DNA of 8,867 nt from Treponema sp. (GCA_031281855.1 JAITEW010000248.1:1-8867); one strand, 5' to 3'; shown: positions 1 through 6,670, counted from the first letter of the stretch. Numbers and translations are program-made. Notes: generated by a model not told the origin, from the sequence alone.

Positions 1-455
1 AAGGGGTAAAGATTATCGCCGTCAACCGCAAGGCCAGGCACGATTATTCTGTCGATGACACGTATGAATGCGGTATAGAACTGCTGGGCACGGAGGTAAA
101 ATCCTTTCGGGACAGCAGAATCTCCTTCCCTGACGCCTGGGCTGAAGTCGTTGACGGGGAAGTCTGGCTCAGGTCCCTCAGGGTGGCGGAAAATCCTTTT
201 TCCTCTGTCTTTAACCATGACCCGGACCGGAAAAAGCGGCTCCTCCTCCACAGGGACGAGATCAAGCGGATCGCCAGGAAAACAGAGGAAAAAGGTTATA
301 CCCTCATCCCCCTTTCGTTCTATTTTAAAAAAAGCCGGGTCAAAGTGGAACTCGGGCTCTGTAAGGGGAAAAAGATGTACGATAAACGGGCGGATATACG
401 GGAAAGGGACGTGAAGCGCGAAACAGAGCGGGAATTCCGCAGAAGCCTGAACTGA
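1..455 (+). CDS. smpB: SsrA-binding protein SmpB (5' end cut by window)
   Basis: SmpB binds tmRNA (SsrA) and brings it to stalled ribosomes for trans-translation, which tags the unfinished peptide and frees the ribosome; it acts in the cytoplasm. The frame is open from base 3 to a TGA at 453-455, giving about 150 visible residues. The family is usually 145-160 residues, so only a few N-terminal residues lie outside the window. Family landmarks appear in order: an N-terminal NRKARHDY segment, the GTEVKS core of the OB-fold, the RLLLHRDEI helix, the GYTLIPLSFYFKK strand pair, and the GKKMYDKRADIRERD tail. The basic C-terminal tail, which enters the mRNA channel, is present and ends in RRSLN. 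No ssrA gene is visible in the window. The next gene begins 89 bases downstream, and no strong terminator lies between them. Family assignment is near certain. Confidence 0.96.
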   Translation, partial: GVKIIAVNRKARHDYSVDDTYECGIELLGTEVKSFRDSRISFPDAWAEVVDGEVWLRSLRVAENPFSSVFNHDPDRKKRLLLHRDEIKRIARKTEEKGYTLIPLSFYFKKSRVKVELGLCKGKKMYDKRADIRERDVKRETEREFRRSLN

Positions 456-544
456 TGAAAGACGGCGCCCTTTCTGGATGCAGTCGAATTTTGGAGCGTT
501 TCATTGAATTCCGTCAAAAATTGCGATACTGTCACTAATAGAGA

Positions 545-1408
545 ATGAAAAAAAGACTTGCGCCCCTTTTGACGGCGTTTTTTTTTCCTTTCCTCATGTA
601 CTCCCAGGAAGCTAAGCCGGTTATAAGGTTCAGCCCTTTCTATACAAAAGGTATCGGCATAGAAGAGATAAGGTTCGTCGAGTCCCTTGTCCAGTCCTAC
701 CTTAGCGACTTTGGGGAGGTAGTAAACTACTTCGATAATTCCCTGCCTCCTGCAGGTTCCGGGGATCTGCCTGCGGCCTGGACCAGGGCGCCGGATTATG
801 TGGCGTCTGGCAGCATCTACCTGGAAACGGACGGCCGTATCTTTACCCTGGAAATTCACGATACCATGACAGGCAAAACCGTCAGTTCAACCACAGTACA
901 CAGGACCGCAAGCGATCTGGCTTTGAAAGCCCGGTCCCTGGTGGAAAGCATCTTTACCCCTCCTGTTCAGACCGCAAAGGCCCAGGACGAGGCGGATACC
1001 GGCGGGCCCGGCGCGGACCCGGAACCTATTACCGAAAAAGACATAGCCGGTACCTGGCGGGGAGAATCGGGCATAGAAATGATACGCCTCCAGCAGGGAG
1101 GCAGAGGGGTAGCCTTTTTTTCCTCAGGCGCCCAGATGAACCTGACCTACACTATCGAAAACAACATGCTCAAAGTGCGCCAGAATTCGCCTAATACCGA
1201 ACGTTTTTATTATCCCCTGCCTTACGGAGTGGCAAAGCAGCTCACCGCCGAAGCGGACCCTATGACTTGGGAACTCTACCTTTATTCCGGCGGCACCCAC
1301 CTGCGGGGCGTTAAAATTTCCACAGAAGCGAAAGTTGAAGGGAATCTTCTGGTCGATCTCCTCCCGGACTCCTCAAGAGAAACCGAGTGGACCAAGACCC
1401 CGCGGTAG
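545..1408 (+). CDS. Secreted two-domain hypothetical protein
   Basis: I do not recognise this gene with confidence. The 287-residue product starts with a basic, hydrophobic signal peptide (MKKRLAPLLTAFFFPFLMYS, residues 1-20). There is no lipobox cysteine, so it is probably exported to the periplasm or outer surface after type I cleavage. Residues 22-140 alternate strands and helices (VIRFSPFY, then a helix with FVESLVQSYL, then a VASGSIYLETDGRIFTLEIHD hairpin), which recalls TolB-N/CsgG-type envelope domains. That resemblance is inference only. A Gly/Ala/Asp/Pro linker spans about 141-160. Residues 162-285 form a second, beta-rich domain opening with DIAGTWRG, a lipocalin-like start. The start is fixed by an in-frame TAG at 539-541 and by the signal peptide. 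The ribosome site is poor, with only a short purine run touching the ATG. It ends at the hairpin shared with the convergent gene. Confidence 0.8.
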   Translation: MKKRLAPLLTAFFFPFLMYSQEAKPVIRFSPFYTKGIGIEEIRFVESLVQSYLSDFGEVVNYFDNSLPPAGSGDLPAAWTRAPDYVASGSIYLETDGRIFTLEIHDTMTGKTVSSTTVHRTASDLALKARSLVESIFTPPVQTAKAQDEADTGGPGADPEPITEKDIAGTWRGESGIEMIRLQQGGRGVAFFSSGAQMNLTYTIENNMLKVRQNSPNTERFYYPLPYGVAKQLTAEADPMTWELYLYSGGTHLRGVKISTEAKVEGNLLVDLLPDSSRETEWTKTPR

Positions 1409-1472
1409 ACGCTAAGCTTGACCTGTAATTCACGTTGATACACCGAAAAACAGCAGGTCAAGTTTAGCCTAC
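1405..1472 (+). terminator. Long imperfect hairpin between convergent genes, probable terminator
   Basis: The arms GCTAAGCTTGACCTG (1411-1425) and CAGGTCAAGTTTAGC (1454-1468) pair over 15 positions with one G-U wobble in plus-strand RNA. GTAG (1405-1408) and CTAC (1469-1472) extend the stem past a two-base bulge. The loop is 28 bases. A weak T-rich stretch with a TTTTT run follows at about 1487-1496. It lies between two genes that end toward each other, so it could stop transcription from both sides. The large loop and imperfect U-tract are not those of a textbook intrinsic terminator. The pairing is certain; the role is inferred. Confidence 0.55.
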
Positions 1473-1487
1473 GATGGATTATATAGT

Positions 1488-1928
1488 TTATTTTTCCTTA
1501 ATATACCGCAAAAAGTCATACGCGGCCATGCAGATAAGCACCGTAAGGGCTGCGCAGAACGAAAAAATGCGGATATAGCGATAGGGGGTGTGTTCCGGGG
1601 GAACAGCGGTAACAATCCGGCCAGGGGAGACCGGCTCTTTGGGCCTGTTTCCTACGCCGACGATACGGATAAACCGCTCGTCCTCAGAGGCGAAGCCCTG
1701 TTCGCGGGCATAGACGGTAAGGGTATCCCTGTCGTACAGGAGAGCGTCCCTGGTGTTTTCCAGGTTCTTGTTAATAACCATGAGGGTCTCGATATTGGCT
1801 TTTTCTTTTTCCCGCTCTGCTTCAAGCTGCGCGTAAGCCGATAGCCCCGCGGCACCTGAGTGGATTGAAATGACAGAATAGATGCACACTCCTGTCCAAA
1901 GCGCTATGAGGTATTTGATCGCTCTCAT
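1488..1928 (-). CDS. DivIC/FtsB-like septum formation initiator family protein with two membrane segments
   Basis: This 146-residue membrane protein resembles the DivIC/FtsB/FtsL group, which links the septal peptidoglycan machinery at the division site. Visible features in order are an N-terminal membrane segment (about residues 4-26), a charged heptad-like coiled coil (about 30-70, rich in E, K, N and L), and a conserved-looking block AREQGFASEDERFIRIVG (about 74-91). That block matches the family pattern of a Tyr-Ala-Arg-Glu-like element followed by an acidic residue and hydrophobic strand. Family members usually stop soon after it. This one continues through a Pro-rich linker into a second hydrophobic segment (about 118-139, FSFCAALTVLICMAAY) and a basic tail. 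The ATG at 1926-1928 is used; AAAGG sits directly against it, too close to be an ideal ribosome site. The gene is alone on the minus strand. A septum role is inferred from architecture; another coiled-coil membrane protein is possible. Confidence 0.75.
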   Translation of the reverse strand: MRAIKYLIALWTGVCIYSVISIHSGAAGLSAYAQLEAEREKEKANIETLMVINKNLENTRDALLYDRDTLTVYAREQGFASEDERFIRIVGVGNRPKEPVSPGRIVTAVPPEHTPYRYIRIFSFCAALTVLICMAAYDFLRYIKEK

Positions 1929-1996
1929 CCTTTCAATTTACGGTTGTTTCAGCCTCATTCTTGAGGAAACTCCTGCAAACGCCGATTTGCCCGGCA

Positions 1997-2032
1997 TTGA
2001 CAACAGGAAAACCACTGGATAAGATCTATAAT
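1997..2032 (+). promoter_or_regulatory. Candidate housekeeping (sigma-70 type) promoter for the acidic protein-maf operon
   Basis: A perfect TTGACA lies at 1997-2002. TAAGAT (2020-2025) follows after exactly 17 bases and matches the -10 consensus at four of six positions. A perfect TATAAT also lies at 2027-2032, but it is 24 bases from the TTGACA and has no good -35 of its own. Either hexamer would give a leader of roughly 120-130 bases before the ATG at 2162. The call rests on consensus match and position only. Confidence 0.4.
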
Positions 2033-2067
2033 AAGGGTATTATTCAGCTCTTTTTCTCAAAACAACT

Positions 2068-2094
2068 GAAAGGAATTGTAATAGCAGCCGATAG
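2068..2094 (+). promoter_or_regulatory. Candidate sigma-28 (FliA) flagellar promoter
   Basis: GCCGATAG (2087-2094) matches seven of eight bases of the sigma-28 -10 consensus GCCGATAA. GAAA (2068-2071) lies exactly 15 bases upstream, where the consensus has TAAA. Transcription would begin near 2101, about 60 bases before the operon's first ATG. A flagellar sigma factor fits an operon that ends in two flagellin-modification-type genes. The -35 is imperfect, so the site could be fortuitous. Confidence 0.4.
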
Positions 2095-2102
2095 TATACT
2101 AT
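2091..2102. repeat. Perfect 12-bp palindrome overlapping the candidate sigma-28 -10
   Basis: ATAGTATACTAT reads identically on both strands. It overlaps the end of the candidate sigma-28 -10 element and sits about 60 bases before the operon start codon. It could be an operator half-site pair, or just an AT-rich promoter sequence. No second copy was noticed in the window. Confidence 0.4.
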
Positions 2103-2150
2103 AAGTTAATCATAAAAGAACTTAGTATTGGTAGTTTGCTTTTATTTTGC

Positions 2151-2158
2151 AGGAGAGG
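2151..2158 (+). promoter_or_regulatory. Ribosome binding site that fixes the start of the acidic protein
   Basis: AGGAGAGG lies three bases before the ATG at 2162; its AGGAG core is six bases away. This favours 2162 over an in-frame TTG at 2147, which would place the ribosome site inside the coding region. Confidence 0.8.
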
Positions 2159-2161
2159 TTC

Positions 2162-4339
2162 ATGGCAGCAGACAAGAAACCTTCGATATATTACGACCGC
2201 GGAACCATAGGGTCATCTGACGAACTGGACGAATACGGGGTCTGGGTCAAGAGCGAACCCCAGGATCTGACCCCCCCTGGGGCGGAAAGCGGGGAAGAGC
2301 CGGAAATTTCCGGCGAGCTTTCTGAAGCGCCTCCGGATCTGCCTGATCTGGACATTCCCGTCACCGAGGACTTTTCAGACATTGGGGATCTGCCTGATTT
2401 TGACGCCGCTGAAGAGAATTCGCCGGACTTTGAGGAAAACCCGGAAGAAAACATTTCTGCTGCAGAGGAAGAATTCGGCGAAACTACGGAAGATTTTTCC
2501 TTTAATGATGATTTTAATGATGATATCGCAGATACTATCGAAGACGGCATTGAAGGCGACATCGAAAGTGATATCGAAGACACTATTGAAGTTCCGGACA
2601 TGGAAACGGAAGATGAAAGTCCGGGCGAATTACCGGACTTCGGCATCCCTGAAGACGCTCCAATAAAGGACGAAGACGACAGCCCGGAGGCTCTGGGGTT
2701 TACGGAAATCTCCTTTGACGGCTTTCCGGCAGGAGAAGCCGGCAGCCCGGAAGCCGGTTCGGAGACAGAAGAATTTGCCGGCTCCCTGGATCTGCCTTTG
2801 GAAATCGCCCCGGAAGCTCCTGTTGAGCTTACGGAAGCCCCTTCAGGAGAGGCGCCTGAAAAAACGCCTTCCGGCGGCGCAGGGCCGGATCTTTCCACCC
2901 AACTGCTCATGAAGATAGCCGATGAGCTTTCTTCTATACGGAACGAACTGACTAGCCTGAAAAAGGACTTTGCGGGCCTCAAGGCCGAAAATCCCGGCGG
3001 AGGCCAGGATCGCGGTTTCTTCAACGAAGAAGAGGATGACGAAAAAATCGCCCTTACAGGGGACGAGATGAACAACATCCTTAATCCCGAAAGCGGCGAA
3101 CCCCAGGAGAATGCCGGAGACGAACCATCGGGCCGGGGTTTTTTTGACGAAGAAGATGACGAGACCATCGCCCTTACAGGGGACGAACTGGATAATATCC
3201 TTAACACCGCCAATTTTACCGAAGAAGCCGGCGCAGACGCCACAGAGGACCTTGCCGACAATTTTAACCTCGAAGAAACCGAAGAACCTTTTCCGGAAGA
3301 AGCTCCTGTGGAAGAGGCAGTTGAAACCGAAGAGAGTCCGGGGGATGAACCTCCTGAAGATATCACTGCGGATCTTGACCTGGATATGAACCTTGAAGAA
3401 CAGGACCTCGATGAACTAGGCGGGGAGATCAACCTTGATCAGGAGATAAACCTTGACAGCATAAACCCGGAATCCGGAGAAAGCATCGAAGAATCCTTCG
3501 ACACTATCGATTTGAATCTCCCCGAAGACGAAGAACTTCGGAAACTGATGGAAGAAGGGGCCGAACCCATGACCCCTGCGCCGGAACCCGAGGATTCAAG
3601 CTACCTTGCCGAAGATCCCCTGGCAGAGGACCTTCTGGATACGGAACAGTTCGACGAGGAACCCCTGGATCTTTCGGGCGCTGTTATTGAAGAACCGGAT
3701 CTTTCTTCCGATATCCAGGACAACCCAATTCAGGAGCCTTCGCTGGATGATATTTCCATCGATCTCGATATAGACGAGGACAGCCTGGACTCTTCCTCTG
3801 AAGAGGAAAATGCCGAAGAAACCGAAGAATTCAACCTTGACACAGGAGAGGAAATCGAACTGCATTTGGGAGAAGAAGACGAGGAAGAGGATGTTCCTGT
3901 ATCTCCTGAACCCCTCAGAGCCGAAGAGCCTCCTTTCGAGGACGTTGATCTTGGGATGGAAGACGATTTGGCGCTCATTCCCGAAGGTTTTGTCGTTGAA
4001 GCCGATGACGCCCGGGAAGGGGGGGGTGATTCACTGGCCGATGATTCACTTAAAGAAGAAGAACCGTTTACCCTCGCTGGGGAAGAACCTGAGGAAGCTG
4101 CAGAGGAAGCGACAGAAGCGACAATAGAGGAAACTGTAGTAGAAGAAATTCCTGAAAAAGACAATTCCGTTTCAGGGCCGGAGGGCATCCCGCAGCATCT
4201 CAAACAGGAATTGAGGACAGTGCTTTCCTATATGGACCATCTTCTTGAATCCCTGCCGGACGAAAAAATTGAGGAATTTGCCCGTTCGGATTACTTCGAC
4301 ACGTATAAAAAGCTGTTCAAGGAATTAGGGCTGGTTTGA
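2162..4339 (+). CDS. Very acidic, low-complexity, probably disordered protein (725 aa), function unknown
   Basis: I recognise no enzyme domain. The protein is dominated by Glu, Asp, Pro, Ser and Gly, with no signal peptide or membrane segment, so it should be cytoplasmic and largely disordered. Ordered-looking islands stand out. Residues about 4-35 (PSIYYDRGTIGSS, then EYGVWVKS) contain the region's aromatic residues. Residues 121-143 are a short Asp-Ile-Glu repeat. A predicted coiled coil at about 243-273 (LLMKIADELSSIRNEL) is the only long hydrophobic-patterned helix in the middle. Two copies of an RGFF...IALTGDE...NIL motif follow (284-308 and 325-348). A C-terminal helical domain of about 54 residues (672-725) includes VLSYMDHLLESLPDEKIEEF and YKKLFKELGLV. 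These islands suggest a scaffold or adaptor with several docking sites. It opens the operon: the next gene starts one base after its stop, and two Maf-type genes follow. Coding status is certain; the role is unknown. Confidence 0.9.
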   Translation: MAADKKPSIYYDRGTIGSSDELDEYGVWVKSEPQDLTPPGAESGEEPEISGELSEAPPDLPDLDIPVTEDFSDIGDLPDFDAAEENSPDFEENPEENISAAEEEFGETTEDFSFNDDFNDDIADTIEDGIEGDIESDIEDTIEVPDMETEDESPGELPDFGIPEDAPIKDEDDSPEALGFTEISFDGFPAGEAGSPEAGSETEEFAGSLDLPLEIAPEAPVELTEAPSGEAPEKTPSGGAGPDLSTQLLMKIADELSSIRNELTSLKKDFAGLKAENPGGGQDRGFFNEEEDDEKIALTGDEMNNILNPESGEPQENAGDEPSGRGFFDEEDDETIALTGDELDNILNTANFTEEAGADATEDLADNFNLEETEEPFPEEAPVEEAVETEESPGDEPPEDITADLDLDMNLEEQDLDELGGEINLDQEINLDSINPESGESIEESFDTIDLNLPEDEELRKLMEEGAEPMTPAPEPEDSSYLAEDPLAEDLLDTEQFDEEPLDLSGAVIEEPDLSSDIQDNPIQEPSLDDISIDLDIDEDSLDSSSEEENAEETEEFNLDTGEEIELHLGEEDEEEDVPVSPEPLRAEEPPFEDVDLGMEDDLALIPEGFVVEADDAREGGGDSLADDSLKEEEPFTLAGEEPEEAAEEATEATIEETVVEEIPEKDNSVSGPEGIPQHLKQELRTVLSYMDHLLESLPDEKIEEFARSDYFDTYKKLFKELGLV
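3011..3205 (+). repeat. Duplicated RGFF-acidic-IALTGDE-NIL motif inside the acidic protein
   Basis: Copy 1 is 3011-3085 and copy 2 is 3134-3205, starting 123 bases (41 codons) apart. Both read RGFF, then an acidic run, then IALTGDE, then a variable residue pair and NILN. A 20-base DNA stretch across the IALTGDE codons is identical in the two copies, while flanking codons differ. The motif looks like a short docking peptide embedded in disordered sequence. Confidence 0.8.
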
Positions 4340-4340
4340 C

Positions 4341-5213
4341 ATGGGGCTTTTAAGCAAAGCCGCCGACAAGGCGCCGGAAACGTCTAACGCCGCTTCGGCG
4401 CTTTCCAAACTTGATGACATAGGGAAGGCCCTGCGGGACAGGATACGCAGGCTCCCGGCTAAAAAAAACAGCCCCTATATGGCCCTGAGCTTTATGAAAG
4501 CTTACGGCTCCTTCCAGGCCGGCGTCTGCCTCAACCTTAGCAAAGGCCAGTACATAAGTTACGCCTCAGTAGGGCTGGGTATTGAAAAAACCCGTTTTCC
4601 CCAGGATACCCTTTACGATCCCTCGCAAAAAGGGAAAAAATACTTCAACCTTGGTTCATGGGATTCCCTGGGCTTAAAACCTTTCAATTCTCCCCTTACA
4701 GTCTGGGCCTTCCCTTTGGACAACGGAACCCCCTGGGGGGCTATACTGCTCCTGGGAACCGATGAATCATCGGGGTTTAATCCCGAACCTATTTCCCTTA
4801 TCGTAGAAAGCGTACTGGACATCATCAATCCCCAGATCGACCGGGTTATTATCCGTGAAAAACAGGATGGAGACAGGGAAGAAGGCCTCTCTGAGTCCGG
4901 CGTTTCGGTGGAAACCAGCCTGATACAGTACCATAAGATGAACTCCGTATTCGGCGGAATCCTCGTAGACCTTCCCGAAACTATCAAAGATGATGAAAAG
5001 GATGATTTCATTCAAAAAGTTTCCCGTATGACTTCCCTTTTCGGCATGGTTACCGCCCTTCCCGCAGGCCGCTGCGTGGTGCTTCTTCCCCGGAATATAG
5101 ACAGGGCATTGATCGCCCATAGGCTTAAAAACAGCCTAAAGACCGGGATTCTTGAGTCTTTTGACGCCGGCAGTCCCGGCGAAGCCATTGAAATACTCAA
5201 GCCTTATTTTTAA
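4341..5213 (+). CDS. Hypothetical cytoplasmic protein with a GAF-like middle region
   Basis: The 290-residue product has no signal peptide or membrane segment. Residues 1-45 are Ala/Lys-rich and helical. Residues about 47-170 look like a GAF-type sensory fold: FMKAYGSFQAGVCLNL, a variable strand-rich section, then WAFPLDNGTPWGAILLLG (about 122-140), the hydrophobic strand-turn-strand that typically closes GAF domains. A helix (about 150-170) follows. Residues about 196-290 form a second alpha/beta segment (GGILVDLP, a helix, FGMVTALPAGRCVVLLP, a helix). It could be a degenerate GGDEF-like or other ferredoxin-like fold, but no GGDEF signature is present. The start lies one base after the previous stop, with AGGG ten bases upstream, so translation is probably coupled. 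A ligand-sensing or regulatory role alongside the acidic protein is inference; both domain guesses come from pattern only. Confidence 0.88.
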   Translation: MGLLSKAADKAPETSNAASALSKLDDIGKALRDRIRRLPAKKNSPYMALSFMKAYGSFQAGVCLNLSKGQYISYASVGLGIEKTRFPQDTLYDPSQKGKKYFNLGSWDSLGLKPFNSPLTVWAFPLDNGTPWGAILLLGTDESSGFNPEPISLIVESVLDIINPQIDRVIIREKQDGDREEGLSESGVSVETSLIQYHKMNSVFGGILVDLPETIKDDEKDDFIQKVSRMTSLFGMVTALPAGRCVVLLPRNIDRALIAHRLKNSLKTGILESFDAGSPGEAIEILKPYF

Positions 5214-5221
5214 CGTCTAAA

Positions 5222-6670
5222 ATGCTGCGAGGGAATAAACAGGCCTTACATTCCCGGTACAACCCCCAGGGTGAAGCGGAGCGTTATATCAATACCCTGG
5301 CCCTGAACAGCGGCATCCGGTTTTTTATCCTTATCGAGCCTGGTTTGGGTTATCTGATACCTCCTTTGCGGAAGAAAAACAACACTGCCAGAATTATCGC
5401 CCTTTATGCCGAGGATTCAGGAAAAGAGATCCCTGCCGCTAACTGCCCCGATTCTTTTTGGTCCCCAGGGTCCGGGCTATCGCTTCAGGATTTTCTTGAA
5501 TGCGAGATCCCCGATACCGGAGCCGGGGATATAAAGATCGTCGAATGGCGGCCGAGCCTGGGGGTATACGGCGAAGATTACCTCAGGCTCCTTTCGGAAA
5601 CAGCGGAATTCATCAAACGCTCGGACGCCAATACCAGGACAGTCAGGCAGTTCGGCCCCAGGTGGTTCAAAAATTTTTTCAGAAATCTGGCGCTGCTTTC
5701 GGAAGCGCTCTGCCCTGTATCCCTGAAAAACCCCCTGGCAGTCACCGGCGCGGGACCGGGTCTTGAAGAAACAATCCCTTTCATCAAAGAGGAACAGAGG
5801 CGCGGGGGTCTCCTTGTCCTGGCGGTCTCTTCTTCAGCCTTGGCCCTGCTGTCCGGAGGGGTTGAACCGGACCTGGTAATCGCCGTTGACGGCGGCGGAT
5901 GGGCGCTGCTTCACCTTTACGAATGTCTGCGGCACAGAAAAACAAAAAACATCTTCGCCGTTTCCCTTACAGCAGCCGTTCCATCCCAGTGCGGAGCCTT
6001 TCCCATACTGCCTTTAAGCGACGGCAGCCTTTGGCAGGAACTCATCCTTAAAGCCTTCGGGATTCCCTTTATCCCCCTGCCCCAGCGCGGTACCGTTTCG
6101 GCCTCTGCTTTGGATCTGGCCTTCTGCCTCACAGAGGGAAAGATCTTCCTAACCGGGCTGGATCTTTCCCATAAGGACATGCGGACCCATGTACGGCCCT
6201 ACAGTTTTGACCGCCTGTGGGAAGAAAAAGCCTGCCGGGTTAATCCCCTGTATTCCCAGGTGTACAGCCGGTCCCTGGGGATAAGCGACGGCGGCAGCCA
6301 CGGCATCTACGCTTCGTGGTTTGGAAATCAGTTGAAAGCTTATCCCAAACGGCTTTACTCCCTGGGATCAAACAACCCGGTATTCGGAGGCCTTGAAACC
6401 CTTCCTGTCCGGGACCATCCCGGTAAGGGTGAAAGCACAGGGAAGGAAAAACCGGTTTTCAAAACCCTCTCAATACAGCCCAGGGATAACCCGGCGGAAC
6501 AAGGCGCTCTTATTCTCAAAGAAGCCTTACGCAACCCGCTGTACACGGAAAAATTGATCTGCGAATTGGGTCCTCTTCTTTTTCCCCCTGAAACCCCGCT
6601 GTCTCCGGAGGAACTTGGGAAAAAAATCCTCAGCCTGGCCTGCCCCGGCAAGGAGGATCCAAATGGATAA
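5222..6670 (+). CDS. Maf/DUF115 (MptE-like) family motility-associated glycosyltransferase, first paralogue
   Basis: This 482-residue protein belongs to the Maf (motility accessory factor, PF01973/DUF115) family. Characterised bacterial members transfer nonulosonic acids such as pseudaminic or legionaminic acid to Ser/Thr of flagellin in the cytoplasm before export. Family landmarks in order are LHSRYNPQGEAERYI near the N terminus, a Rossmann-like ILIEPGLGYLIPPL strand, the RWFKNFFRNL helix, GAGPGLE (176-182) at the family's GxGPSL position, PDLVIAVDGG with Asp223, and IFLTGLDLSHKD with GLD at 312-314. The GxGPSL serine is replaced by glycine. The ATG at 5222 is eight bases after the previous stop and has no clear Shine-Dalgarno site, which suggests re-initiation. 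It overlaps the next gene by eight bases. Family assignment is strong; sugar donor and target are inferred. Archaeal MptE-type pterin enzymes share the fold but are unlikely here. Confidence 0.88.
   Translation: MLRGNKQALHSRYNPQGEAERYINTLALNSGIRFFILIEPGLGYLIPPLRKKNNTARIIALYAEDSGKEIPAANCPDSFWSPGSGLSLQDFLECEIPDTGAGDIKIVEWRPSLGVYGEDYLRLLSETAEFIKRSDANTRTVRQFGPRWFKNFFRNLALLSEALCPVSLKNPLAVTGAGPGLEETIPFIKEEQRRGGLLVLAVSSSALALLSGGVEPDLVIAVDGGGWALLHLYECLRHRKTKNIFAVSLTAAVPSQCGAFPILPLSDGSLWQELILKAFGIPFIPLPQRGTVSASALDLAFCLTEGKIFLTGLDLSHKDMRTHVRPYSFDRLWEEKACRVNPLYSQVYSRSLGISDGGSHGIYASWFGNQLKAYPKRLYSLGSNNPVFGGLETLPVRDHPGKGESTGKEKPVFKTLSIQPRDNPAEQGALILKEALRNPLYTEKLICELGPLLFPPETPLSPEELGKKILSLACPGKEDPNG
6651..6656 (+). 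promoter_or_regulatory. Strong Shine-Dalgarno site for the second maf gene
   Basis: A perfect AGGAGG lies six bases before the ATG at 6663, inside the last codons of the first maf gene. It decides the start against the in-frame upstream TTG at 6615. It is the best ribosome site in the operon, whereas the first maf gene has none. The second protein may therefore be translated independently and more strongly. Confidence 0.85.

Noticed and set aside
457..474. GAAAG/CTTTC hairpin just after smpB as a terminator
   Set aside because: The stem has only five pairs and is not followed by a T-run; the AATTTT further on is too distant.
504..532. TTGAAT-17-TACTGT as a promoter for the secreted protein
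   Set aside because: Only three of six -10 positions match, so it is too weak to list as a feature. It remains the best candidate in the 89-base gap after smpB.
320..859. A 179-codon minus-strand frame across the smpB end and the secreted-protein start
   Set aside because: It overlaps two well-supported plus-strand genes antisense and has no start context or domain pattern.
2147..2161. TTG start at 2147 for the acidic protein
   Set aside because: The strong AGGAGAGG ribosome site lies inside this extension and is correctly spaced for the ATG at 2162.
2191..3432. A 413-codon minus-strand open frame, Ser/Pro-rich
   Set aside because: It is the exact antisense of the acidic gene. Runs of Glu, Asp and Pro codons lack reverse-strand stops and read as serine-rich nonsense; there is no ribosome site or plausible domain.
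6615..6662. TTG start at 6615 for the second maf gene
   Set aside because: AGGAGG at 6651-6656 is placed for the ATG at 6663, and the extra residues would lie entirely inside the preceding gene's frame.
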